From Sipunculus nudus (Eukaryota; Annelida; Sipuncula; Golfingiida; Sipunculidae): a DNA stretch of 64,000 nt. Position numbers and translations under genes: made by a program. Of this stretch, positions 12,310 through 25,400 are shown one piece after another (positions within the stretch are counted from its first letter, which is position 1; each line of letters starts with the position of its first letter). The DNA lies in contig CM049308.1 of the NCBI GenBank assembly GCA_026874595.1, forward strand, positions 39,187,027 to 39,251,026, read 5' to 3'. Under the pieces are notes generated by a model. That model worked only from the letters and a program-made list of their open reading frames with translations, did no database searches and was not told the DNA's origin.

Positions 12310-14530
12310 ACGATCCATTGTGCTTATTTATATTAACTATACTCTGGAACAGATAAATCCCGGTCCCTTATATGTTTGTATACACTATATATACTTTGGA
12401 ACAGATAAATCCTAATCCCGTGTGTGCTTTTAATATATACTTTACCTTGGACCAGATAAATCCCAATCCCGTGTGTGTTTGTTTATATACACTTTACTTT
12501 GGAACATATAAATCCCGATCCTGGTGTTTTTGTTTATATATACACTTTACCTAGGAGCAGAAAAATCTCGATATTATGTGCTTGTTCATATAAACTTTAC
12601 TTTGAACAGATAAATCCCTATCCTGTGTGTTTGTATGTATGCACCTGACTTTGAACAGATAAATCACGATCCTATGTGCTTGTTCATATACACTATACTT
12701 TGGACACCAATAAATCCCGATCATGTACGTTTGTGTATATACACTTTGATTTTGAACAGATAAATCCTGATCCTGTGTGTTTGTTTATATACACTATACT
12801 TTGGAACATATAAAGCCCAATCCTGTGGGTGTTTGTGTATATACAGTATATATTTTATACAGATAAATCCGGATCCATTGTGCTTATTTATATTAACTAT
12901 ACTCTGGAACAGATAAATCCCGGTCCCTTATATGTTTGTATACACTATGTATACTTTGGAACAGATAAATCCCAATTCCGTGTGTGTTTGTTTATATACA
13001 CTTTACTTTGGAACAGATAAATCCCGATCCCCGTTTTTTTTTATATATACACTTTACCTAGGAGCAGAAAAATCTCGATATCATGTGCTTGTTCATATAA
13101 ACTTTACTTTGAACAGATAAATCCCTATCCTGTGTGTTTGTATGTATGCACCTGACTTTGAACAGATAAATCTCGATCCTATGTGCTTGTTCATATACAC
13201 TATAGGCCTACTTTGGACACTGGTGAATCCCATTCATGTACATTTGTGTATATACACTTTGCTTTTGAACATATAAATATCGGTCCCTTGTGTGATTGTG
13301 TATATACGCTTTGCTTTTGAATAAATAAATCCCGATCCCTTGTTTCTTTGTGTCTATATACTTTACTTTTGAACAAATAAATCTCGATCCCTTGTGTGTT
13401 GGTTTATAAACACTATACTGTGGAACAGATAAACCCCGATCCTGTGTGTGTTTGTGTATATACACTATACTTTTTAAGCAGATAAATCCTGACCCCGAAT
13501 CTCGATCCCTTGTGTGTTGGTTTATATGAACTATACTATGGAACAAATAAATCCGATCCCTTGTGTGTTTGTTTATACACACTTTACTTTGGAACAGATA
13601 AATCCCGATTCCTTGTGTGTTTGTTATATACATTATTCTATGGAACAGACAAATCTGGATATCGTGTGCTTGTTCATGTAAACTATACTTGGTACAGATA
13701 AATCCAGATCCTGTGTGTTTGTATGTATACACCCAAATTTGAACAGATATTCTCGATCATATGTGCTTGTTCATAAACACTATACTTTGGACACAGATTA
13801 GTCCTGATCATGTACGTTTGTGTACATACACTTTGCTTTTGAACAGATAAATATCGATCCTTTGTGTGATTGTGTATATACGCTTTGCTTTTGAACTGAT
13901 AAATCCCGATCCCTTGTGTCTTTGTGTTTATAAACTTTGCTTTTGAACAAATAAATCCCGATCCCTTGTGTGTTGGTTTATATACACTATACTGTGGAAC
14001 AGAAAAACCCCAATTCTGTGTGTGTTTGTGTATATACACTATACTTTTTGAACAGATAAATCCCGATATCGTGGCTTGTTCATGTAAACTATACTTGGTA
14101 CAGATAAATCCCGATCCTGTGTGTTTGTATGTATGCCCATAACTTTGAACAGATAAATCACGACCCTATATACTTGTTCATATACACTATACTTTGGAAC
14201 AGATTAATCCCGATTATGTACGATTGTATATACACTTTGCTTTTGAACAGATAAATATCGATCCCTTCGTGTGATTCTGTATATACGCTTTGCTTTTTAA
14301 CAAATAAATCCTGATCTTTTGTGTGTTGGTTTATATACACTTTGCTTTTGAACAGATAAATCCCGATCCCGTGTGTTTGTGTATATACACTATACTTTTG
14401 AACAGATAAATCCCAGTCCCTTGTTTGTTTTTTTATGTACTCAATACTATGGAACAGATAAATCCCGATCCCTTGTGTGTTTATTTATATACACTTTACT
14501 TTGGAACAGATAAATCCCAATCCTGGTGTT
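12310..14530. repeat. About 50-bp minisatellite, array 2 (about 43 copies)
   Basis: Same unit as 2880-3590. Blocks inside it repeat at about 560 bp (GATCCATTGTGCTTATTTAT at 12312 and again at 12872), so several units were duplicated together. The array starts directly at the outer end of the right inverted arm and ends at a SINE tail. Confidence 0.95.
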
Positions 14531-14612
14531 TTTGTGGGCCATGTCCTGAGCCATGAAGAATGCCTGCATTATAAATGATAACTATTTGTACAATTCATGT
14601 AAAATAAATATG
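14530..14612 (+). mobile_element. SINE tail fragment
   Basis: 'gagccatgaagaatgcctgc' through 'tgtacaattcatgtaaaata' aligns with the 3' end of the SINE at 9.89-10.14 kb. The tRNA head and core are missing, and the copy abuts the minisatellite. Confidence 0.6.
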
Positions 14613-14879
14613 TTTATAATGATACAGATGCAGACATTGGCGGAGGTATGGTCTCACTAGATGCTCTCTTTAGTCCTTTAAGCGGGATGCAGGGTACTTA
14701 GGGGTTCATGCCACCTAAACTCTGGTCCTTTATGTGATTATAATGAATTAAAAAAAGGTAATTAATGTTATGACCCCGCTATGAGAAATAATGAACGATA
14801 TGAGAGAGAGATAGAGAGAGAGAGGGAGGGAGAGAGAGGTGTTCTTCATGTTAACTTTCCTGTCCCTTTGAACTCTGCT

Positions 14880-15120
14880 GAACGAACCCAATAAAACGGT
14901 AGGTAAGCATGCATTCAATGCAGGTGGACGAGTATTGGTCGGCCGACGAAACCAGCGGAACGTGTCAACTGACCTGAAAAAAATACGCCATAACAATATA
15001 TTTGGTTGGTTGTCCTAAAAAATAGATACAAATCATGGTTGTCATGATATTGCTGTTATAATAAGTAAGGGCATGCAGTGTAAAGTAAGACTTGTGTGAA
15101 AGGGAGCAGTCACGAATTGA
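14880..15120. repeat. Dispersed repeat R1, copy 1
   Basis: The segment with 'gtaggtaagca', 'gtcggccgacgaaaccag' and 'gacttgtgtgaaagggagc' aligns with 29695-29945, with substitutions and indels. No coding capacity. Confidence 0.6.
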
Positions 15121-15203
15121 TTTTGTTAAATGTGATGGGATCTGGTAAATTGCTGTAAGCTTCTTTGGGTTCTTGGGGGTTTTATATATATATATATATA
15201 TAG

Positions 15204-15276
<73 letters not shown>

Positions 15277-15480
15277 ATAGAGAGACAGACAGACAGACAG
15301 ACTGACAGACAGACCGAGACTGAGAGAAAGAGGGGGAAGGAATAAATACTTATCATTATATATCTATATATTTGTGTGTGGAACGAGGATTTCGAGGGGG
15401 AATGATTCTGAAATGGTTGGGTTGATGTAGACGTTGTAAAACTCATATTTTAAAAGCCATAAATGGCATAATCTGGATAC
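15115..15480. repeat. About 370-bp repeat unit with (TA)n/(GA)n/(GACA)n core, intact copy
   Basis: 'gttaaatgtgatgggatctg' leads into TA, GA and GACA microsatellites and ends 'aaaagccataaatggcat'. A second copy follows directly but is split by the 10.8-kb insertion: its first part is 15485-15587 and its second 26434-26650. Confidence 0.8.
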
Positions 15481-15639
15481 AGACCAGTCATGATTTGATT
15501 GTGTTAAATGTGATGTGATCAGGTAAATTGCTGTAACTTTTAAGGGTGTATATATATTGAGAGAGAGAGAGACAGACAGACATATATGCGGGGAACTGTC
15601 GGTTTTTCAGACTAATCTATGGGATTCTTTGCTACCATT

Positions 15640-16870
15640 GCGCATAGCCCGGCACAACGCGCACTCAGCATCCACTCATCTTGCTACAATTATGCGCTCA
15701 AAGGCTATTGAGCGCAAAGTGCGCGGTAGCAAATAGCAGTCGCACAGTAGCATTTGCTACCCTTGCGCATTGCTTGCCACATCGCGCAATGAGGTGCAAC
15801 TGGACTTGCTACCATCAGACACAAACCGCCTAATACGCGCAAACTGCGCGGTAGCAAATCAGAACTGCGCGGTAGCAAATGGCTGTCATCGCAATGCGCA
15901 TTGTGCGCGGTAGCAAACAGACCTGCGCGGTAGCAAGTTGCTTTCAGCTCCTATGCATGGGGACTATGTCTTTGCGATCGCAAAATTCTGCTACTATTAA
16001 CGTAGTGGAAGTCTTCACTGTCAGAGGTCGCTCGGACACGACAACTCAAAGCAATATGCGCGGTAGCAGTTAACTGTCGCAAAGTAACAAACAGATCTGC
16101 GCGGTAGCAAATACCATGGGTCATATTCAGCTGGCAATGCGCAATGTGCGCGGTAGCAACAGACCTGCGCGGTAGCAAGTTGCTTTCAGCTCCTATGCAT
16201 GGGGACTATGTCTTTGCGATAGCAAATTCTGCGACTATTAACGTAGTGCAAGTCTTTACTGTCAGAGGTCCCTCGGACACGACCACTCAAAGCAATATGC
16301 GCGGTAGCAATTAACTGTCGCAAAGTAGCAAACAGATGTGCGCGTTAGCAAATGCCATGGGTCATATTCAGCTGCGATCGCAATGCGCATGTGCGCGGTA
16401 GCAAACAGACCAGCGTGGTAGGACGTTGTTGTTGCCTGCTACCATGGGGGCTATGAATTTGCGATCGCAAATTCTGCTATTGTAAACGTGTTGCAAGTAT
16501 TTGCTGCCAGGGGTCGCTCGGACATAACCATTCAAAGCAATATGCGCGGTAGCAAGTGGCATCGACCATTTTTAGCTGCGATTGCAATGCGCAATCTGCG
16601 CGGTAGCAAATCAGATATGCGTGGTAGCGAGAACCTCATGGAGGCTATCTATTGCGATCGAAACTTTTGATGCTATAGTTTCAGTCCAATCTTTGTAACC
16701 ATAGGTCGACCGGGTAGGCCTGCAACAAGCTTTGCACTAGGCGCGTAAGGAATTAGTAGTCGCATTGACCTGCGCAGTAGCAGGGTTTACTGGCCATATT
16801 AACTAGCGACAGCAAAGCGCAATGTGCACGGTAGCAAAGACACCTGCGAAATAGCAAGTTCTGTCACTGA
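15640..16870. repeat. Left subterminal array, GCGCGGTAGCAAA units (about 4 long copies)
   Basis: TGCGCGGTAGCAA occurs about a dozen times. Longer blocks (tagcaag..tatgcatggggactatg..gcgatcgcaaattctgc) recur at about 15.92, 16.16, 16.41 and 16.61 kb, a period of about 200-245 bp. Confidence 0.85.
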
Positions 16871-16879
16871 CTAATCATA

Positions 16880-17610
16880 GACATAATTCTTGAACAATAT
16901 ATGCTACAGTTCATTGCATTTTTTCTATTCAATAACTAATGATGTATTAACATTTAATTTTGAAAAACAAAACCTTTGTCGCCCTTCTCTTACAAAATCT
17001 TCGTGGATTGAACATATTAATATTAACAGGATTACAAAGTAGCCATTGGCTAAAAGACATGCTCTTCTGTAAGCATGTATAACATGTTAACAATGACGAT
17101 CACAACATATAAACATTTACGCATAAGGTGACTTTTAAGCATAAGGTGACATATATGCACGTGCTAAAATATATACAACATAATATAGGCGACAAATAAT
17201 CTTACAGAATGACTAAACATTAACTGACGTGAAAACAATATAGCAGGATAACCGTTTACTATATTCTGCACTAGAAGCGGGTTCAAGATATAAGTAGTGA
17301 GGCACTGTGGTATATATACATTGTATCAATTAAAAAAGTTTTGTTTGTGTAAAGTGTTAAGGCTATGCGTATCTTATCTCTTTGATAGTCTGATGTGGGA
17401 ATTTTCCTATGTAATATGAACTCTTTCACTTTTCGTTTTCAGTTTTAGTTGTAGGGTCAAGTCTGAAACAGAAATTTACATCGTATTTTTCTTCGTCAAA
17501 TGCTGTTTCAATGAACATGAACATGTCGGATCGATTTCGGTTGTACCTTGAACATTGTAATAAATAGTGTTGCGTACTTTACTTCAGCTGCAGTATACAG
17601 TTACATATTG
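16880..17610. other. Interior of the 10.8-kb element, no gene
   Basis: AT-rich sequence between the left array and the LINE; its right part may be LINE 3' untranslated sequence. Confidence 0.4.
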
Positions 17611-17614
17611 GGCT

Positions 17615-18790
17615 CTCCGTTTTCCCGGTTTTCAATAAGTACGTACTGAGTCATGGGACAAGCTTCGAATCTATTGATAATTATCCCTTCTTTTCTGACG
17701 GAAAAATAAAAACATGTGCCTCCTGGTTTCTTTGTTTTGAATAAATTAATTTTCAGGGCGCGCTCGAAAAAATTAAAACAATTAATATTTCTTATTTCAA
17801 TGGACAATTTATTCCATTTTTTACACGAACTTGGGAAAAAATATTTTTTATTGTTCTTTTAGAATAAGTGGTGTATATGTGTTGTTTTTATTTCGTAGTT
17901 TATAAGAGTTGGAATCGTCGCGGCCCCTGGAATTAGTTTCCTCTAATAAATTGGCGATAGCTTATTGACCATTTTTGAAAATGTGAGAAATATTTCGAAA
18001 TCTCTTCTTAAGGACAGTTGAGGCCAATGCAGCTCATCCTACATTTTGTTCGAGTAGTTGTGATTAAAGCGCCGGTGCAGATACGTGCGGCTCTTCTCTG
18101 GATGCTTTCTACTTGATTAGTTTCTTTTGCTGTGCAGCTCTTATATACTTGTGACCCGTATTCTAAAACAGGAAGAACCATTGTTTTGTACAACCGTTCC
18201 AGTCATGTTGAATTTATAATATTTTAAAATGGCATTTTTGGAAGCTTTAAGACCAAAAATTATTATTTTGTTCGAACAATGACAAGTCTTTTTTAAGTAT
18301 ATCCCCGAGGTGTTTTACGCTGGTCATGTCATTCAGTTTGACGTCATCACAATACAGCCGTGGATGAGTATTGTACGATTTTTACTTGACAAACAAATAA
18401 ATTTAGTTTTCGTTGGGTTCATTTGTAAAATGCCATTTCTTAGCCCTCTGGCTCAAGCGCTGCAAGTCACTGTTGAGAGAATCTGCTGATTCGTCCGGGT
18501 TGTCAGTAACAGAATATATATACAGGTCTCATCAGCTTACATTTTAATATTATTTTTCATGTGCAATTCAATATCGCTAACATAAACAAGAAACAAGAGT
18601 AGTCCCAGTATAGAACCCTGCGGCACACCTGAAAATATATATATCTTAACTATTTGACACTGAGCCCTCTAGAACTACGCATTGTTTACAATTAGTTAAG
18701 TAGCTTTCAATAAATTTAAACAGAGACCCTGTTCTTCTGAAGCATTCTACTTGCTTCTATGCTGCGTCGAGGCAGAGAAGTCGGCTTACG
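17615..18790 (-). pseudogene. Dead non-LTR retrotransposon reverse transcriptase (5'-truncated LINE)
   Basis: Reading the minus strand across frames gives, in order: a FIESYLTN-like segment (about 18.70 kb); SGVPQGS then LLLFLVYV (18.61-18.63 kb), the classic motif ahead of the catalytic site; a catalytic box where YADD has become stop-A-D-E (18.53-18.54 kb); a downstream LNSDLQRL..WAKKWH..NPTKTKF-type segment; MYKTMVLPVLEYGSQVY with ESIQRRAARIC (18.0-18.2 kb); and a C-terminal SIEIRNINCFNFFERALK (about 17.75 kb). These are hallmarks of jockey/I/CR1-type LINE polymerases. Stops, frameshifts and the lost catalytic Asp show it is inactive. It stops abruptly near the nested G-run element at 18.8 kb, and no endonuclease domain was found. 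Confidence 0.85.
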
Positions 18791-18929
18791 TGACCTCATT
18801 AAATTGATGTACCGATTTCAAATTACCCCCTTTCAGATTACCGGGGGGGGGGGGGGGGGGTAATCTGAAATCGATTTCAGATTACCCCCTCCAATTTCAG
18901 ATTACCCCCCCCCCCCCCCAAATTGATTA

Positions 18930-20570
18930 ATTATGATTATTTAGATGCTTATCTTAACTACATTACCTTAAGTAACCTGAAAACAACAAAAAAAAATCTA
19001 CTTCTACTAGTACTACTACTTTTTATAATAATAACAATAGAAAAAATAACGATAATTATTATCATCAAATTTTCATTATACCTGTAATACAAAAGGTACA
19101 AAACATTCTCTCTCCATTTAAATTATAAATACACCAACTATAAATGGAACATACAGTCTTGCACATTAACTGGGTATGATAATTACATCCATAATTTAAA
19201 TGCTATCTTTCGTGATCATGAAGTACGGCAACTGGCAAGCATACTGCAGCTATCTTCCTGGCTTGTTTAGTGAGGTCGTTGAAGTCGGACATTAGGTTTG
19301 TACATGGAAAAAATGGAAGACAGTTTATCTTGGTTTTTATTCGACACAATTACTTCTTTGGAAAGACAAAATAAAAAACCCGCTAAAATTCAATTCGATC
19401 GGAGGAAATTTTGACGAATTTAAATTTTAAAAAATATGACTTAAAAAGTCCCGTATTTTGTCATGGTAGAAGAACAATTTATACATACCTTTATCGCGTG
19501 TTATATGTATTTTTAATATGTCGTGTCTCTATGTTGTAGTGATCCACTTGAATGGTTTTACTTCTTTTATTTTAACATAAATCAATGTTTAACATATAAA
19601 ATGTATTTATTTTAGTGTTCCAAAGCCACTGATTATTAATCATTTTTAATTTTAGACCGCTGAATCCATTAGTGTGAGAGAGAGAGAGAGAGAGAATATT
19701 TTATTAGACATAAAAGTAAAGCATCCATACAAAATATATTCAATATGTTGGCAATATTTTTGTTTTTATTATGTCTAGGGACTGTTGTTAAGGATTTTAA
19801 TGCGCCGACACAACAGCCCCCTGTGCATGAAACATGGAGAGAGAGAGAAAATGTACATAAATATGGTGGTTAAATGATTATACATTCTTAATATTTGAGA
19901 CTATATGTTTTAATAAGGAAATTTGGTAACAAACTGGGAAGATTTACAACTTGAATTACTGAAATTATAGTTTGTTATTGGTAAAAGCTAATTTTTAATG
20001 GCTTAGACTAATTCTTGTTGCAGATGTTGCAGTTTATCTGAAGGCATTTGTCTTTATAATAATTTATAAAATGTTGTTTGATGTAGCAAATCAAACCTTG
20101 AAGACTATGAGTGAACATTTTGTCAACAATGATTTAGTCGGTTTCATTTATGACTTTTGATGTTATGTTTCTCAGAAAGCTGTCTGCTATCTTAGGTCTG
20201 GTTTTATTTGTAACAAGGGTATCTTTATGTCTTGTGTCATGTTCGTGTGTCATAATCCTTGTTGAAAAATTAAATATTTGTAAATATTTTGACACTGATT
20301 CATGGCAGTAATTATAGTCAAATTTTAATATATTTAGTCTGAAGATGTCGTCAATTTTTAGGATTTTTAATAATTTAACAATCGGTTCACTGTTGGCATT
20401 GTATTTGCTATTTGTGATAATTCTTATAGCTTTTTTTGGAGTGAGTCAATCTCGTGTGTGAACAGAATTCGTCCCCAGGCTTCAACCATTTATTTCACGT
20501 CTGATGTGAAACTTGGGAGTTTCAAGTAACCTATTACTGACTGCGAAAATGATAAAAAAGAGATAAAATG
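18930..20570. other. AT-rich interior of the nested element
   Basis: No coding signal; a (GA)n run lies at about 19675-19695 and a shorter one near 19.84 kb. Confidence 0.5.
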
Positions 20571-20575
20571 ATATA

Positions 20576-20977
20576 CAGTGAAACCCCTCTGGGGAGGACA
20601 TTCACGGGACTGGACAATTTGTTCGTTGTAGCGGGCTGTCCACCCCAGAGGGAGTCGGGCCCAGGAAGTCCGGCTGCGGCAACATGTCGGAGACTCAAGT
20701 ATTGGATGTTATCAACCATAAAAACCGGTATTTTTCCTTTAATATTAAACCTTAAATATATGTTACAGCCCGTTAAAACAAAGCTGAAAAAAGTTTAACT
20801 TTCTCCACTTTGCAGCGCCGCAAAAATGCTCAGCCGTTTGTTTGCAGCGCTTTGCGGAGCAGGGCAGCGTTCGGTGGGGCCTGGCCTTTATGAGGTTTAA
20901 AAAGAAGTAAAAACGCTCCGTCGGCCCATAATGTGTCCGTTAGGCGGGGTGTCCGCCTGCAACCCGCGGTTTCACTG
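20576..20977. mobile_element. pogo/Tigger-like MITE
   Basis: The ends CAGTGAAACC and GGTTTCACTG are exact inverted repeats, flanked on both sides by TA (20574-20575 and 20978-20979). This is the terminus and target-site signature of pogo-group Tc1/mariner elements. At 402 bp with no transposase it is non-autonomous. Confidence 0.85.
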
Positions 20978-20979
20978 TA

Positions 20980-22400
20980 TCATAAAGCGAATAAGTGTCT
21001 CACACACACACAGACATATATATATAGGATATAGACGTGAATGTACCTTGTTCCTTGTAGCAATATGTGATGTGAATATCGATTTCATTAATATAGAGGA
21101 AAGTCAGTATCATTTTCCTATTATCGCTTACATGCACCTGCTTTTCATTGAAGTACTGACGTGCATGCGTATAAACATTTCTAATCAAGTCGTTAAAGGC
21201 AAAACAACAAATATACAATGCATTTATTTTTATAAATCATCAAGGTTATATTTAAACTTTGATTCATATCCCTATTCGTTAGCAATCAATGTTTTACATC
21301 GATACAGCATGCACCGCATTTCGGTTATCGTATCGATGTCGCGTATCGATTCGTATCGATATTTCGATATATTGATACAGCCCTAGTTTCTATCATACAA
21401 AGTGCCTGCAATTATAAATGAATACACCTGCCAAGTTAATTAAAATGGGATGTGAGTAACGTTTTGAGATAATACGTGTTACGAAGAGGTTACGGACAGA
21501 GAGACCCATGTACGGCCCGACGGAGCTGACCACTATATCACCAACCAGATGAGGATGTTGTAAATAAATATATCTGGAGCGGTGAGCTCCTAGCTACTTA
21601 CACAAAAAGTAATCATATCAGCTTGATCGGTGAGGGGGAAAATCTGAAATGTAGGGGGGTAATCTGAAATCAGGTTCAGGCTACCCCCGGGGGTAATCTG
21701 AAATCGATTTCAGATTAATGGGGGGTAACCTGAGGGGGGGGGGCGTAATCTGAAGTCCTTGCACCGGTATAAATATCATGACAGAGTGCAAATATTACAT
21801 TAATGTCAGAATCGTTCTTATATGAATCTTCTGTTTATACACAATATTGCACATTTATTTTGGGGTTGGTCACATGTTTGTCTGTAAAACTTTCTCCATT
21901 AATTCTTATATGGTGATTAGCATTAGTTCTAATTCTGATGAACATCCAACACTTTCAGGATTAGAACTGTCCAGATTTCATTCCAATGTCCTGATTTCAA
22001 GTACTTATGCATTACTCTATAATTATTTATATCTCGCAGAAATTCTATATGTTTGTATTTATAATATAAAGTCACTGATTCATGTGAAATGCATTTGCTG
22101 TTCACTTCTCTTACTTCATTGCATTTACATTGTCCGTTCCATCTATGTCTCTACATGTTATATTAAAATATTAAGGTATCCTGTAGCCTGGATGTAGCAT
22201 ATATTAATAGTGACAAAGACTTAATGGAGTATTCACACCTGAAGGGTTAGGGTAACCCGTATCCCAGATATACCTTATATTAATACTTCCTGGAGTATAT
22301 TCTGATTGGTGATTTAAAATTTGAAGGGTTGGGGTAACCCGTATCCAAGATATACCATATATTATTAGTTAAAAAGACTTATTGGAGTAATTCAGGTTTG
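20980..22400. repeat. AT-rich tail of nested element, then a short tandem repeat
   Basis: 20.98-21.64 kb is AT-rich with no gene. 21.78-22.18 kb has an open frame of 116 codons on the plus strand that I do not recognise and do not call. At 22.19-22.40 kb 'gggttagggtaacccgtatcc' and 'gggttggggtaacccgtatcc' mark two copies of a degenerate repeat of about 90-120 bp. Confidence 0.45.
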
Positions 22401-25400
22401 AAGGTCTTGACACTTTTATGGTAGCAAAAAGCTGCTATTTGCGCTTGCTACTCATGGGGGCCTCTCTGTCAGGCCGCTCTAATAACCATTCCCCCTGGCG
22501 GCAGTCATGGCACCTTTAAAGGTAGCAAATAGCTGCTATTTGCGCGTTTTATTCATGGGGCCCTCTCGGCTTTTGGCAGCCCGCTCCGATTTCTACTCCC
22601 CCTGGCGGCAGTCTTAACACATTTTATGGTAGCAAATAGCTGCTATTTGCGCTTGCGACTCTTGGGGCCTCCCTGTCAGGCCACTCTCATAATCACTCCC
22701 CCTGGCGGCAGTCTTGGCACATTTTAAGGTAGCAAATAGCTGCTATTTGCGCGTGCGATTCATGGGGCATCCTCTGGCAGCCCGCTCTGTGTCAACTCCT
22801 CCTGGCGGCAATCTTGACACTTTTTTATGGTAGCAAATAGCTGCTATTTGCGCTTGCGACTCATGGGGGCCTCTCTGTCAGTCTGCTCTCATATCTACTC
22901 CCTCTGGCGGCAGTCTTAACACCTATTAAGGTAGCAAATAGCTGCTATTTGCGCCTGCGATTCATGGGGCCCCCTCTGGCAGCCGCTGTGTCCACTCCCC
23001 CCCGGCGGCAGTCTTAACAATTTTTTGGTAGCAAATAGCTGCTATTTGCGCGTGCGATTCATGAGGGTCCCTCTGTCTGCCCGCACTCATGTCCACTCCC
23101 CCTGGCGGCATTCTTGACATATTTTATGGTAGCAAATAGCTGCTATTTGCGCGTGCGATTCATAGGGCCCCTGTTGCAGTCCTGCTTCATGTCCACTCCC
23201 CCTGGCGGCAGTCATAACGCTCAATGCGATGCTACTATAAATTTTATCCCCCTCCTATTTTTTAAGGTAGCAAATAGCTGCTATTTGCGCGTGCGACTCA
23301 TTGGAGCCCCTCTGTCTGGCTTCTCTCATGTCCACTCCCCCTGGCGGCACTCTTGACATATTTTATGGTAGCAAATAGCTGCTATTTGCGCTTGCGACTC
23401 GTTGGGACCCCACTGCCTGGCCGCTGAGATCTCCTCTCCCCCTTGCGGCAGTCTTGACAACTTTTATGGTAGCAAATAGCTGCTATTTGCGCGTGCAATT
23501 CATGGGGCCCCTGTGGCAGGCTTTGTGATCTCCTCTCCCCCTGGTGGCAGTCTTAACACTCTATGCGCTGCTACTATTATTTTACTCCCTCCTAATTTTT
23601 TAGGGTAGCAAATAGCTGCTATTTGCGCGTGCGATTCATAGGGCCCCTGTGGCAGTCCTGTCTCATTTACACTCCCCTAGGCGGCAGTCTTAACACTTAA
23701 AGCGTTGATACCATGAATTTTACCCCCTCATAAATAGCTGCTATTTGCGCTTGCGACTCATGGGGGCCCCCCTGTGTGCCCAGTCTCATGTCCGCTCCCC
23801 CTGGCGGCAGTCTTAACACTCAATGCGATGCTACTAAAAATTTTACCCCTTCCCAATTTTTTTTAGGGTAGCAAATAGCTGCTATTTGCGCGTGCGATTC
23901 ATCGGGCCCAAGTGGCTGGCCGCTCACATGTTCACCCCCCCTGGCGGCAGTCTTAACACTCAATGGGATGCTACCAGAAATTTTACCGCCACCTTAATTT
24001 TTTAGGGTAGCAAATAGCTGTTATTTGCGCATGCGATTCATGGGGGTCCCTCTGTCTGCCAGCACTCATGTCCATTCCCCCTGGCGGCAGTCATAACGCT
24101 CAATGCGATGCTACTATAAATTTTACCCCCTCCTATTTTTGTAGGGTAGCAAATAGCTGCTATTTGCGCGTGCGACTCATTGGAGCCCCTCTGTCTGTCT
24201 ACTCTTATGTCCACTCCCCCTGGCGGCTCTCTTGACATATTTTATGGTAGCAAATAGCTGCTATTTGCGCTTGCGACTCGTTGGGACCCCTCTGCCTGGC
24301 CGCTGAGATCTCCTTTCCCCCTTGCGGCAGTCTTGACAACTTTTATGGTAGCAAATAGCTGCTATTTGCGCGTGCAATTCATGGGGCCCCTGTGGCAGGC
24401 TTTGTGATCTCCTCTCCCCCTGGTGGCAGTCTTAACACTCTATGCGCTGCTACTATTAAATTACTCCCTCCTAATTTTTTAGGATAGCAAATAGCTGCTA
24501 TTTGCGCGTGCGATTCATAGGGCCCCTGTGGCAGTCCTGTCTCATTTACACTCCCCCAGGCGACAGTCTTAACACTCAAAGCGTTGATACCATGAATTTT
24601 ACCCCATCATAAATTTTTAGGGTAGCAAATAGCTGCTATTTGCGCTTGCGACTCATGGGGGCCCCCCTGTCTGCCCAGTTTCATATCCGCTCCCCCTGGC
24701 GGCAGTCTTAACACTCAATGCGATGCTACTAAAAATTTTACCCCTTCCCAATTTTTTTAGGGTAGCAAATAGCTGCTATTTGCGCGTGCGATTCATCGGG
24801 CCCCAGTGGCTGGCCGCTCACATGTCCACTCCCCCTGCCGGCAGGCTTGACACCTTTTCTGGTAGCAAACAGCTGCTATTTGCGCTTGCGACTCTTGGGA
24901 CCCCTCTGACAGGCCGCTGAGATCTCCACTCCTCCTTGCGGCACCCGTTACAACTTTTCTGGTAGCAAGTAGCTGCTATTTGCGCTTGCGACTCATGGGG
25001 ACCCCTCTGCCTGGTTGCTGAGATATATACTCCCCCTGGCAGAAGTCTTGACACCTTTTATGGTAGCAAATAGCTGCTATTTGCGCGTGCGATTCATAGG
25101 GCCCCTGTGGCAGTCCTGTCTCTAGTCCACTCCCTCTGGCGGCAATCTTAACTCTCAATGCGTTGCTACTAAAAATTGTACCCCCTCATAATTTTTTTAG
25201 GGTAGCAAATAGCTGCTATTTGCGCGTGCGATTCATGGGGTCCCTCTGTCTGCCCGCACTCACGTCCACTCCCCCTGGCGGTAATCATAACGCTCAATGC
25301 GTTGCTACTATAAATTTTACCCCCTCCTAATCTTTTAGGGAAGCAAATAGCTGCTGTTTGCGCGTGCGACTCATTGGGGCTCCTCTGTCTGTCCACTCTC

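Larger units (their letters stand above)
18806..21775. mobile_element. Nested 2.9-kb element with G-run palindromic ends
   Basis: Both ends hold the perfect 24-bp palindrome TAATCTGAAATC/GATTTCAGATTA (18861-18884 and 21694-21717) set among runs of G and C (18 G at about 18843-18860). TTCARATTAC-C motifs are inverted between left (18.80-18.84 kb) and right (21.73-21.76 kb). It carries the MITE at 20.58 kb and no recognisable protein. Borders are approximate. Confidence 0.65.

Noticed and set aside
12829-14340. Open frames of up to 174 codons on both strands with repeated YTLEQINPDP- or KHTGSGFIC-like peptides
   Set aside because: They are translations of the about 50-bp minisatellite, which lacks stops in several frames by chance.
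15126-15446. 106-codon minus-strand frame rich in Ser-Leu and Val-Cys-Leu-Ser repeats
   Set aside because: Translation of (GA)n and (GACA)n microsatellites.
20931-21386. 151-codon plus-strand open frame
   Set aside because: It starts inside the MITE end and continues into AT-rich DNA; no motif, and His/Tyr/Ile-rich composition expected from such sequence.
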